Program-made: the position numbers and the translations under genes
Assembly: GCF_003014475.1 (NCBI RefSeq)
Contig: NZ_PYGJ01000025.1
Location: 1-36,546, forward strand
Source: Shimia abyssi
GTDB lineage: Bacteria; Pseudomonadota; Alphaproteobacteria; Rhodobacterales; Rhodobacteraceae
Direction: 5' to 3'
DNA length: 36,546 nt
Shown here: positions 7,820 through 15,334 of the stretch, in pieces
How positions within the stretch are numbered: position 1 is the stretch's first letter
Layout of the letters: every line of letters begins with the position of its first letter
The notes under the pieces: generated by a model
The model's database searches: none
What the model saw: only the letters and a program-made list of their open reading frames with translations
Told to the model about the DNA's origin: nothing

Positions 7820-8718
7820 GACAAAAGCTCCAGGTCTCTCAGGGTCGTGTTTGGGTCAGACAGAATGTCGGCTTCGCGCCTGACCGTGAAATCTTGGTGA
7901 TACAGCAGGCTTTCATTTGGCTTCAAAACCCGGGCAGGCGAATGCCACTCTGCTTCGCAATAGGCGTAGTCCTTAGAGTTGAAGACTTCGAAGTCATGGC
8001 CATGCGCATAAGAATCGTTCTGGGTTGGTCGCGGGGTTGCCGCGCTCAGAATGACGGGACCAGCGGGCGTAGCGACGCGCATTACTACGCGGCCAGCCAT
8101 ATTGCGGGTTCCGGATTTGAACTCTTGCGGTTTTCCACACTCAAACACGCTGTATCGGCCGGAATGATGCACCATATCCGTCACATCGCCAAAGACCGGC
8201 GTGATGGTATTCTCGGTTCCTGTCTCAAGTGCGATTTTACAGGGACGATCCAGCATCAGCACGGACCAGTTGCCCGTGAAACGATCTTCGGGGCCAAGGT
8301 TCGTCACCTTGTGACGCAGGGCAAACCCGTTTGCAGCCGTCAGAAAGATTTCCCGCTCGATTTGCAGGTGGCTCAGGGGACAGACCAAGCTTTGCATCCT
8401 GATCCGGGTCGCGCCGATGAGATTGGCGCTGTAAGGACCGCTATCCAGCATCGGATAAGGAGCCCCGTTCGGCCAGTCGCTATCTGGCGATATCCAGGTC
8501 TTCTCTCCTCCCCATAGGGGAAATCCGAACTGGGGTGAACGTGTCGGGAGGTCGGCAAGCGCGTCAAGGTCAACAGCGGTGCCGATCAGGTCTGCATTTT
8601 GAAACAGCAGAGACTGCCCCTCGAATTTCACGTCCCAAAGGCGACCGCCGATGCCGGGAAGGCATTGCAGCTCGAGCGTCTCTGAGGACAGCGAATGTAT
8701 GTTCCAAATATCTGTCAT
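7807..8718 (-). CDS. Galactose-mutarotase-like protein of the ABC 2 operon
   Basis: 303 residues. The sequence resembles aldose-1-epimerase-superfamily proteins of uncharacterised groups (DUF4380-like): LELQCLPGIGGRLWDVKFEGQSLL near the start (the usual 'G-G-R' strand), FPLWGGEKTWISPDSDWPNG, then LQIEREIFL and LRHKVTNLGP. Proteins of this fold interconvert sugar anomers or bind sugar rings. The His and Glu catalytic pair of true GalM is not obvious to me, so activity is uncertain. The ATG at 8718 lacks a strong ribosome binding site and follows a stable hairpin (8732-8762) after the binding-protein stop. Its position between a sugar transporter and a sugar dehydrogenase suggests it prepares the correct anomer for oxidation; this is inference. 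Confidence 0.7.
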   Translation of the reverse strand: MTDIWNIHSLSSETLELQCLPGIGGRLWDVKFEGQSLLFQNADLIGTAVDLDALADLPTRSPQFGFPLWGGEKTWISPDSDWPNGAPYPMLDSGPYSANLIGATRIRMQSLVCPLSHLQIEREIFLTAANGFALRHKVTNLGPEDRFTGNWSVLMLDRPCKIALETGTENTITPVFGDVTDMVHHSGRYSVFECGKPQEFKSGTRNMAGRVVMRVATPAGPVILSAATPRPTQNDSYAHGHDFEVFNSKDYAYCEAEWHSPARVLKPNESLLYHQDFTVRREADILSDPNTTLRDLELLSCMS

Positions 8719-8731
8719 GGATCAGGCGAAA

Positions 8732-8762
8732 CGGTCCGGTGTGAACAGGCCACGCCGGACCG
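8732..8762 (-). promoter_or_regulatory. Intercistronic hairpin behind binding protein 2
   Basis: Twelve paired positions (8732-8743 with 8751-8762, one G-U pair on the transcript) enclose a 7-nt loop. It begins 7 nt after the binding-protein stop. No T-run follows, so it is more likely an mRNA-stabilising or attenuating element than a full terminator. Confidence 0.6.
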
Positions 8763-8769
8763 CCAGAAA

Positions 8770-9765
8770 TCAGTGTTTGAACTGCGAGACGTTGTCCTGC
8801 GTGATCGCCATCACACCGGTTTCAATACGTTCAGGCAGAGGGTTGATGCCGGCGGCTTTCCAATCCGGAAGAACCTTCAAAGCATCGGTGTTCTGCCAAT
8901 GCATCATGTGGAAGGCGAGGAAGATTTCCAGATAGGATTTCTGCGCGACGGCGCCGGAGATCGTTCCGTCCTCGATGTAGGGCAGCATGTCGTCGTTGCG
9001 GTCCATCGCGACAATCTTGATGTCTCCGACACGCCCGGCTTCGGTGACTGCAATTGCAGCACCTTTGCCGCTGTCGCCGTCGGTTCCGCCGATCCCCACG
9101 ATATCGGGGTGTGCCCGAATGGCTTGAAGATAGGCTGTTGGCGCATAGGACGGATCTGCCTTGTCGTTCACGACATCGACGACTTCAATCTCGGGGTATT
9201 TTTCGGCAAAGACCTGTTTATAGCCTTCAACACGCTCAAGGGTCGACGGGGCAGGGAAGGTGCCAAGAATGACCTTGCCTTTGCCGCCAATCGCTTGAGC
9301 GAGCATTTCACCGCCAACGCGGCCCGCTTGGACACCATTGATGCCAAGGAAGGTCGAACGCGGGCTTTCAGGAACGTCCCCAATGCAGCAGGTAATCGGA
9401 ATACCGGCTTCCACAGCGCGTTCAATGCCGGGTGCCAGGGTTGCAGGGTCACCGGGGAAGATTAGAATACCTGCAGGGCGACGGGCAATCAGCTCATCAA
9501 GTTGGCGCGCTTGTGCGGCGGTGTCGAAATCCAAGGGACCGGTAAATGTCGCTTTGATGCCCATCAGCTCTTCGAGATCTTTCATCGCGTTGCGGTAATC
9601 GACCCAGAATGGCACCTGTGTCACGATCGACAGGAACACGTATTCCTTGCCCGAGGCTGCAGCGCGCGCCTCGCTTGACAGTGTCGGCAGACCGAAAGCT
9701 CCGGCCAACCCGGCCACTGTGCCTGCCTGCAACAAGCTCCGGCGATTGATGTTTGATTTGGTCAT
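8770..9765 (-). CDS. Sugar-binding protein of ABC system 2, Tat-type signal
   Basis: 331 residues from the ATG at 9765, chosen because GGGAGG lies 5 nt upstream; the frame is open for 20 more codons without a ribosome binding site. The N-terminus NINRRSLLQAG followed by a hydrophobic stretch and A-R-A-A is a twin-arginine signal, so it is probably exported folded. The mature protein is a type I periplasmic binding protein: VFLSIVTQVPFWVDYRNAM, QARQLDELIARRPAGILIFP, ITCCIGDVPES, and the ligand-contact region VGIGGTDGDSGKGAAIAV. It feeds the permease at 9809. The other two ABC binding proteins of the window carry ordinary Sec signals. Ligand unknown. Confidence 0.88.
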   Translation of the reverse strand: MTKSNINRRSLLQAGTVAGLAGAFGLPTLSSEARAAASGKEYVFLSIVTQVPFWVDYRNAMKDLEELMGIKATFTGPLDFDTAAQARQLDELIARRPAGILIFPGDPATLAPGIERAVEAGIPITCCIGDVPESPRSTFLGINGVQAGRVGGEMLAQAIGGKGKVILGTFPAPSTLERVEGYKQVFAEKYPEIEVVDVVNDKADPSYAPTAYLQAIRAHPDIVGIGGTDGDSGKGAAIAVTEAGRVGDIKIVAMDRNDDMLPYIEDGTISGAVAQKSYLEIFLAFHMMHWQNTDALKVLPDWKAAGINPLPERIETGVMAITQDNVSQFKH

Positions 9766-9808
9766 TTTGACCTCCCTGGTTAGTTTGATTGTTGGTGGTT
9801 TTTGATAC

Positions 9809-10801
9809 CTATCCGCGGCGTCCACGGATCAGCATGTCGAGGGCCACGGCACAGACGAGCACCGCACCGATGACGATCATTTGCCAATAGATCGAGACAG
9901 CCAGCATGGTCATCGAGTTGTTGATCAGGGCTACAAAGACCACGCCAAGGAAGGCGCCGAGGATCGTCCCCTCGCCGCCACGAAGGGAGGCTCCGCCGAT
10001 GACGGCTGCTGCAAGAACCTGCAATTCAATTCCGTTCCCAGCCGTCGGCGTGCCGCTCATCAGGCGCGATGCAAGAAGAACGCCGGCCAGTGCTGCCAGA
10101 ACACCTGTGATGGCATAAGCAATAATGCGCACGCGCCCGACATGGATGCCCGAAAGCATCGCGGCTTTTTCATTTGCCCCGATGAAATAGACCTGACGGA
10201 AAAAGCGTGTGTGACGCACGGCCAGATCGAAGATCAAGATCAGGAAAAGCGTCAGCAGGACCAGAACCGGAAAACCACCGATTGAAGCTTTGCCAATCCA
10301 GCCAAACTCTTTTGGCAGGCTGGAGAGGGAAAACCCTTCGGTAAGTACGAGCGCGATGCCGCGTGCAATCGACATGGTTCCAAGCGTCGCGATCAGTGGG
10401 TTGATGCCAAGCCCAGTGATAAGCATCCCATTCGAAAATCCGACTGCCGCGCCCAAAACAAGGCTGCAGGCGACAGAGACGGGGATGCTGAACCCGGCCA
10501 GCATCATCATAGCCACAACTGTGGATGATAGTGCCATGACCGATCCGACGGAAAGATCAAACCCACCAGACGCCAGAAGAATGGCCATGCCAATCACGAT
10601 TATGGCTGTGGGGGCCATTCCTACTGACAAGGCACGGAAATTGGAAAATGACAGAAAATAGGGATTCAGGTTCGCCATCACGATGATAATTATCGCGATC
10701 ATGAACAAGAGGGTCAGTTCACGAATATCAATGAACGCCCTGAGAAAACGCTGCATGGGTTTTTTTTTGACTACCTGGTCGCCATTGATCGCCATACTCA
10801 T
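9809..10801 (-). CDS. Sugar ABC permease of system 2 (RbsC type)
   Basis: 330 residues, normal length for an RbsC-type permease. It has about 8-10 hydrophobic segments, the motif ASGGFDLSVGSVMAL near residue 80, PLIATLGTMSIARG, and the conserved AAAVIGGASLRGGEGTILGA near residue 265. It forms the inner-membrane pore with the ATPase at 10798 and receives sugar from the Tat-type binding protein. The ATG at 10801 overlaps the ATPase stop by 4 bp, indicating coupled translation. Codons 11-13 (Lys-Lys-Lys) are a run of nine A on the coding strand (10760-10768), a possible slippage site. Confidence 0.92.
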   Translation of the reverse strand: MSMAINGDQVVKKKPMQRFLRAFIDIRELTLLFMIAIIIIVMANLNPYFLSFSNFRALSVGMAPTAIIVIGMAILLASGGFDLSVGSVMALSSTVVAMMMLAGFSIPVSVACSLVLGAAVGFSNGMLITGLGINPLIATLGTMSIARGIALVLTEGFSLSSLPKEFGWIGKASIGGFPVLVLLTLFLILIFDLAVRHTRFFRQVYFIGANEKAAMLSGIHVGRVRIIAYAITGVLAALAGVLLASRLMSGTPTAGNGIELQVLAAAVIGGASLRGGEGTILGAFLGVVFVALINNSMTMLAVSIYWQMIVIGAVLVCAVALDMLIRGRRG

Positions 10802-12372
10802 TGGGCTTTTCCTTCTCGAGGGATTTCTGTCGTCTGGCGTGAGGTATTCGAGATCCCCGCCGCCATTTGCAAAAGACTGTCTTCGGTTGCGTCATGCGCG
10901 GCGATGTCCCCCATTACCCGGCCTTCGTGCACAACTAGAATTCGGGTCGACAACGAAACCAGTTCTGGAAAATCGGAAGACACCACGATTATCGCCATGC
11001 CATCAGCTGCACGTCGTTGAAGCTCGGTGTGAATTTGGAACTTGGCGCCCACATCGACGCCTTTGGTGGGTTCTTCAATGATCAGAAGGTCAGGGGCGCG
11101 TTCGAGCCATTTGGCCAGCATGATTTTTTGCTGATTGCCTCCGGACAAGGATCCAATGATTTCCTCCGGACCGCGGGTTTTCACACTGAAGGCTTTGATC
11201 GCGTTTTCGCAGGCCGCGATGACAGAACTTTTCTGTACCAGTCCCAAACGTGTGTGGTTGTCGAGACTAGCTGCCGCTAGGTTATTGTAGAGCGTGTCCT
11301 CTAGGAACAAGCCTTCCGTTTTACGCTCTTCAGGGACATATCCGATGTTTGCACGCATCGCATCCCGCAACGAGCGAAACGAAGTGCTTTGACCATGCAT
11401 AATGATGGCGCCCGAATAGCCATGCATCAAGCCAACCAAGGACCGCATGATCTCGCTGCGCTTTGAACCAAGAAGACCTGCGATCCCGAGGATTTCGCCA
11501 GAGCGAACCTCAAAGGATACATCGGCAAAGTGCACTTCGTTTGAAAGATGTTCGACTTTCAGGACGACATCGCCCAGTTGATCGTCGCTGCGCTCGACAT
11601 CACCGGGATGTGCGCCCCCGATCATCTCGCTCACAACTTGTGCTTGGGACGTATGAGAGGTTTGGGTCGTGCTGATTTTCTTGCCATCGCGCAGCACCGA
11701 TATGCGATCTGCAATTGTGAAAATCTCGGTCATATGGTGGCTGACATAGACAATACCGATACCCTTGGCGGTTAGCTTGCGCAAAACCTTAAATAGGGCA
11801 TCTACTTCATCGGGGGTGAGGGCCGACGTCGGTTCGTCCAGCAATAGAACTTGGGAATCCATGGAGATCGCCTTGGCGATTTCGACGATTTGGCGTGTGC
11901 TGATGGGAAGACTGTCGACCGGTTGCGATACATTTATCGAGAGATCGAATTCCGCCAGCAGATCTTCGGCGCGGCGGCGCAGTTCGGGCCAATCGACAAC
12001 GCCGAAACGTGACGGCGCGCGACCTGCAAAAATATTCTCGGCGACTGACAAACCGCCGGCGAGGCTCAGTTCCTGAAAGACACATCCGATACCCAGTTCC
12101 TGAGCGTGAGACGGGCTTTCTATCCGTACAGTATGGCCGTTTCGCTGCAACGTTCCGTCTGTGGGTTGATGCAATCCATATAACAGGCCTAGGCACGTTG
12201 ATTTGCCCGCCCCGTTTTCACCAACTAATGCGTGGATTTCTCCGGGTTGGAGTTCGAAATCAATGCCGTCCAGGACCAGATTTGAGTCGAAAGTTTTTTT
12301 GACGCCAGACAGGGTAAAAAGCGGGCGTTGCCCACGCTCGACACCGGCTTCACCGATTGATTCGTGTTTCAT
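10798..12372 (-). CDS. Sugar ABC transporter ATPase of system 2 (RbsA type)
   Basis: 524 residues, two tandem ABC domains. Domain 1: Walker A GENGAGKST near residue 53, LPISTRQIVEIAKAI in place of a canonical signature, Walker B VLLLDEPTSAL. Domain 2: degenerate Walker A (GLLGSKRSEI), signature LSGGNQQKIMLAKWL and Walker B LLIIEEPTKGVDVG. This asymmetry is normal for the carbohydrate-uptake CUT2 class. GGGAGG sits 7 nt before the ATG at 12372. It is the first gene of the leftward operon ATPase-permease-binding protein-mutarotase-dehydrogenase, transcribed from the promoter at 12391-12419. Confidence 0.92.
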   Translation of the reverse strand: MKHESIGEAGVERGQRPLFTLSGVKKTFDSNLVLDGIDFELQPGEIHALVGENGAGKSTCLGLLYGLHQPTDGTLQRNGHTVRIESPSHAQELGIGCVFQELSLAGGLSVAENIFAGRAPSRFGVVDWPELRRRAEDLLAEFDLSINVSQPVDSLPISTRQIVEIAKAISMDSQVLLLDEPTSALTPDEVDALFKVLRKLTAKGIGIVYVSHHMTEIFTIADRISVLRDGKKISTTQTSHTSQAQVVSEMIGGAHPGDVERSDDQLGDVVLKVEHLSNEVHFADVSFEVRSGEILGIAGLLGSKRSEIMRSLVGLMHGYSGAIIMHGQSTSFRSLRDAMRANIGYVPEERKTEGLFLEDTLYNNLAAASLDNHTRLGLVQKSSVIAACENAIKAFSVKTRGPEEIIGSLSGGNQQKIMLAKWLERAPDLLIIEEPTKGVDVGAKFQIHTELQRRAADGMAIIVVSSDFPELVSLSTRILVVHEGRVMGDIAAHDATEDSLLQMAAGISNTSRQTTEIPREGKAQ

Positions 12373-12390
12373 GAATTTCCTCCCAAATTG

Positions 12391-12419
12391 ATACTGGTGT
12401 CTGGTATATCAGATGTCAA
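12391..12419 (-). promoter_or_regulatory. Promoter of the ABC 2 operon with embedded operator
   Basis: Leftward: -35 TTGACA (12419-12414, perfect consensus), a 17-bp spacer and -10 CAGTAT (12396-12391). The palindrome CTGGTATATCAG (12401-12412) lies wholly within the spacer, so a bound regulator would exclude RNA polymerase. A further half site, ACACCAG, follows on the minus strand, as it also does beside the site at 13273. Confidence 0.7.
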
Positions 12420-12474
12420 TTGAAACTTTTGGGAGAGTACCGGGAGAGCTTAACTGCGAGTGATAGCAAGGAAA

Positions 12475-12509
12475 AAAGGCGACCTTCCGATGCACGGAGG
12501 ATCGCCTTT
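12475..12509 (-). terminator. Terminator of the first gntR gene
   Basis: A 15-position stem (12475-12489 with 12495-12509, one mismatch and one G-U pair) with loop ATGCA. On the minus strand it ends in GCCTTTTTTCC, a good T-run. It stands 35 bp after the gntR stop and before the promoter of ABC system 2, so it isolates regulator transcription from the transport operon. Confidence 0.75.
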
Positions 12510-12544
12510 GAAGCCGAAGGGGCTGTGACCGAGTCTTTAAATTG

Positions 12545-13213
12545 TTAGGCGGCGGATTCGCTGCCTTTGTCTATTGCGATCGAGTATGCTTCGCGGGTTC
12601 TGTCAATGTGTTCGATGAGCAGCCTGCGAATTTCCGGCATATCCCTTGTTCGAACCGCTTCCGAGAGTTTGCCATGTTCCAAATAGGACAGGTCCGTATG
12701 TTTCGGTAAGCCAGAGAGATGGGTACGCAGAGCTGCAATCTTGCCTAGATAGCGTTCATAACTCGCAGCGAGGTACAGATTGCCCGCATGCTTGAAGATG
12801 AGCTGATGAAAGGCTGTGTCCAGCGCAAGGTATTGCTTAGTGTCGCCATTTTCTCGCGCTCTGGTCATCTGCGCGACATTGTCATTCATGTCACTGGCGA
12901 GACCTTCAGGGTTTCTGTCCAGTGCGAGTTCAAAAGCGGCTGTTTCAATGGCCTGGCGGAAATCGCAAATCTGGGCGACTTCTTCTTCACTTAAGGTAAA
13001 GACGCGCACACCTTTTTGAGGCTCGATGTTTACGAGGCCCTCATCTCTGAGTTGTGCCAATGCCTCTCGTACAGGGGACTTCGAGACACCGAGATCATCG
13101 GAAATCCCTCTTTCAGATAAGGCCTGCCCCATTGAAAGCGTGCCATCAATAATGCTTTCGCGCAGATGCTCAAGCGCGAGTTCCTTGAGAGATTTGGGGC
13201 GAGTCAGAGTCAT
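12545..13213 (-). CDS. GntR-family transcription regulator, FCD type (regulator 1)
   Basis: 222 residues. A winged helix-turn-helix is at about 9-72 (LSERGISDDLGVSKSPVREALAQLRDEGLV), followed by a helical FCD ligand domain with its metal-site pattern: D...H in LDTAFHQLIFKHAGN and two later His in YLEHGKLSEAV and LLIEHIDRTRE. FCD regulators usually bind a sugar acid or organic acid and release DNA. The ATG at 13213 has AGGTGA just upstream. The gene is divergent from the 13-gene operon at 13318, and both promoters share two operators (13251, 13273), so it is probably autoregulated. It is a close relative of the regulator at 24114, with matching recognition helices (SKSPVREA and SKTPVREA). Confidence 0.9.
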   Translation of the reverse strand: MTLTRPKSLKELALEHLRESIIDGTLSMGQALSERGISDDLGVSKSPVREALAQLRDEGLVNIEPQKGVRVFTLSEEEVAQICDFRQAIETAAFELALDRNPEGLASDMNDNVAQMTRARENGDTKQYLALDTAFHQLIFKHAGNLYLAASYERYLGKIAALRTHLSGLPKHTDLSYLEHGKLSEAVRTRDMPEIRRLLIEHIDRTREAYSIAIDKGSESAA

Positions 13214-13243
13214 CGTGTCACCTAAAAATATGTTGCAAGGGGT

Positions 13244-13271
13244 AGATTATCTGATACACCAGTTATCGCAA
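13244..13271 (-). promoter_or_regulatory. Promoter of regulator 1 with operator in the spacer
   Basis: Leftward -35 TTGCGA (13271-13266), 16-bp spacer and -10 TAATCT (13249-13244), 31 bp before the gntR ATG. The palindrome at 13251-13262 fills the spacer, consistent with autorepression. Confidence 0.5.
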
Positions 13272-13284
13272 GCTGGTATATCAG
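13251..13284. promoter_or_regulatory. Double operator between divergent regulator 1 and the central operon
   Basis: Two copies of the 12-bp palindrome: CTGATACACCAG (13251-13262) and CTGGTATATCAG (13273-13284). Their centres are 22 bp apart, close to two helical turns, so two dimers would sit on the same face of the DNA. A further half site ACACCAG follows at 13285-13291. The core T-G-G-T-A-T-A-C-C-A type is the usual target of FCD regulators of the UxuR/VanR kind. Confidence 0.7.
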
Positions 13285-13317
13285 ACACCAGTTGATTCTT
13301 TTGAGGAGGACCGCAGG

Positions 13318-14187
13318 ATGCACGCAGAACTCGTTTTTGATTGTAAAAATCAGCATGGCGAGGGCATCCTCTGGAACCCGGAAGATGGGTGTGTTTGGTG
13401 GACTGACATCGAAGGCAAACAGCTCTTCCAATACAACACTTGCACCGGCAATCACCGCTCGTTCGATATGCCGGATCGCGTTTGTTGTTTTGCGCATTGC
13501 GCAAGCGGTGGTGTGGTCGTGGCCTTTCCAAACCGGGTGTCGTTCATCGATTTGAACACCGGAAGAGAAGACAAAATTTGCGACTTTGAGCCTGGGACAC
13601 CCGAGACGCGCGCCAATGATGGGTGCACGGATCGTCAGGGCCGACTTATCGTCGGCGGAATGAACGAAGTGACCGGAGCAGCGGATTCCTCGGTCATTTG
13701 CATCGATACAGATCTCAGTGTTTCGACGCTTATCGAGGGCGTGTCCTGTGCTAATTCGATCTGTTTTTCGCAAGACGGAAAAACGATGTTCTTTGCCGAC
13801 ACTCCAGATAACGAAATTCTGGCATTCGACTATGACACTGCCGAAGGGCACGTATCCGGCCGTCGGCAGTTTATGTCGTTTCGGGACGAACCCGGTTTGC
13901 CGGATGGGTCTTGTGTGGATTCCGAGGGGGGCGTCTGGAACGCAGAATGGGAGGGGCGACGCGTGGTGCGTATGGCCCCCGACGGCGCGATCGATATCGT
14001 CGTGGATGTGCCCGTTTGGAAGCCCACGTGCTGCGCCTTTGGCGGCGAAAACCTCGACACTCTTTTTATAACCACATCGCGTTTGATGAGCGACGAAAAC
14101 GTTCTGGCAAAAGAGCCGCTTTCAGGTGGCCTGTTTGCGATCAAGCCCGGTTTTAGGGGCGTGGAGGACGCTCCGTTTCGACACTGA
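13318..14187 (+). CDS. SMP-30/gluconolactonase-family lactonase
   Basis: 289 residues, six-bladed propeller of the SMP-30/regucalcin family. The expected metal ligands are in place: E15 in HGEGILWNPE, N146 in CANSICFSQDG and D196 in LPDGSCVDSEGG; the substrate-contact Asn is N100 in RANDGCTD. No signal peptide, so cytoplasmic. It would open the lactone formed by a sugar dehydrogenase to give an aldonic acid. GAGGAGG stands just upstream of the ATG at 13318. It is the first gene of the 13-gene operon and lies behind the double operator. Confidence 0.9.
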   Translation: MHAELVFDCKNQHGEGILWNPEDGCVWWTDIEGKQLFQYNTCTGNHRSFDMPDRVCCFAHCASGGVVVAFPNRVSFIDLNTGREDKICDFEPGTPETRANDGCTDRQGRLIVGGMNEVTGAADSSVICIDTDLSVSTLIEGVSCANSICFSQDGKTMFFADTPDNEILAFDYDTAEGHVSGRRQFMSFRDEPGLPDGSCVDSEGGVWNAEWEGRRVVRMAPDGAIDIVVDVPVWKPTCCAFGGENLDTLFITTSRLMSDENVLAKEPLSGGLFAIKPGFRGVEDAPFRH

Positions 14188-14210
14188 TAATTCTGATCTG
14201 GGAGGAAAAC

Positions 14211-15245
14211 ATGATCAACACGTTCAAAACCTTAGCACTAACGACCGGCCTGACAGCCGTTGCCATTGCAGCTCAGGCTGCCGATTATCCGGCACCTGTC
14301 CCTCTTAAAGAGGGCGCTCAGGCAGAAATCAGTTCGATTGCGCCTCGCAACGAAACCTACCGTATCGCCTATATGCCACCTGCGACCGAGTTTAACTACT
14401 ATATCGCAGTCGGAGAAGGCATCAAAGCTGTCGGCAAAGAGGCTGGTGTGGATGTATTCATGCTGGCCCCCCAAAGTGGCGCGGACATCAATGGCCAGAT
14501 GGGCATGATCCAAGACGTTCTTACTCAGGACGTGGATGCCATCATCTTTGGTACACACGATGAATTTGCCGCCGCTCCTCTGCTCAGAAAGGCAGTGGAT
14601 CAAGGCATCGCCGTGCTCATGATCAACTCGGATATTCCTGACTTTCCAACTCCTATTCATGGTGTTGTCGGCTATTCCCAGAGGAATGGTACGCGTGCCA
14701 TGGCCGATTGGGTCGTTGATACATACGGTGACCAGACCGTGAAAGTGGGCATTATCGAAGGTCAACCAGGGTACCATTCAACCGAGCGGGTCGGCGGCTT
14801 CCTCGAAGGGATCGAGGGCAACGACAATTTTGATGTCGTCGTTTCCATTGACGGGAAGTGGAACGTCGAAGGCGGCAACACGGCTGGTATGGATATCCTG
14901 CAATCCCACCCCGATCTGGATCTCGTTTTCGCGGCAAATGACTATATGATCATCGGCGCATCCTATGCCGCCAAAGCACTTGGTCGCAGCGACCTGGTTC
15001 TGCTGGGCAATGATGGCGACACCTCTGGTCTCGAAGAAATCGCGTCCGGCAACATCACCGCTACCGTTAATACGTCACCCTACCTCATGGGCAAAGCCGC
15101 CATGAGCGCGACACTTGACGCGTTGAACGGCACCTATCCGGGCGGCTGGATCGAAACACCTACCTCGATCGAGGATAAGGCTGGTGCGATCACTGTTCTG
15201 CAAGAGCCCGAGAAGCTCTTCCCGCAGCCTTCGAAGCAATACTAA
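14211..15245 (+). CDS. Periplasmic sugar-binding protein of ABC system 3
   Basis: 344 residues with a Sec signal peptide (MINTFKTLAL..., cleavage after A-Q-A near 23) and a type I periplasmic-binding-protein fold. Visible family segments are RIAYMPPATEFNYYIAVGEG (first strand and helix), MIQDVLTQDVDAIIFG, VGIIEGQPGYHSTERVGGF and DLVFAANDYMIIGASYA. GGGAGG precedes the ATG at 14211 by 6 nt. It follows the lactonase gene by 23 bp and is separated from the ATPase gene by a stable hairpin. It should bind the same sugar that the downstream enzymes degrade; the ligand is unknown. Confidence 0.9.
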   Translation: MINTFKTLALTTGLTAVAIAAQAADYPAPVPLKEGAQAEISSIAPRNETYRIAYMPPATEFNYYIAVGEGIKAVGKEAGVDVFMLAPQSGADINGQMGMIQDVLTQDVDAIIFGTHDEFAAAPLLRKAVDQGIAVLMINSDIPDFPTPIHGVVGYSQRNGTRAMADWVVDTYGDQTVKVGIIEGQPGYHSTERVGGFLEGIEGNDNFDVVVSIDGKWNVEGGNTAGMDILQSHPDLDLVFAANDYMIIGASYAAKALGRSDLVLLGNDGDTSGLEEIASGNITATVNTSPYLMGKAAMSATLDALNGTYPGGWIETPTSIEDKAGAITVLQEPEKLFPQPSKQY

Positions 15246-15256
15246 GTCGCTCCCTG

Positions 15257-15299
15257 CTCTCCGGCGGACCAAAAGACCGGCCGTCGGAGAGCACCTTTT
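15257..15299 (+). promoter_or_regulatory. Intercistronic hairpin with T-run behind binding protein 3
   Basis: An 11-position stem (15257-15267 with 15281-15291, one G-U pair) is followed by CACCTTTT. It lies 12 nt after the binding-protein stop and 36 nt before the ATPase start. It probably acts as a partial terminator that lets the binding protein be made in excess over the membrane parts. Confidence 0.65.
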
Positions 15300-15334
15300 G
15301 AATGCAACAATCACTCTGAACTGGGTTCGGTTCC

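Noticed and set aside
8695..9465. Rightward frame of 256 codons opposite binding protein 2
   Set aside because: Antisense shadow of a clear binding-protein gene; the long open frame follows from codon bias.
13222..13851. Leftward frame of 209 codons opposite the SMP-30 lactonase
   Set aside because: Shadow of the lactonase, whose catalytic residues are all present on the plus strand; it also runs through the operator region.
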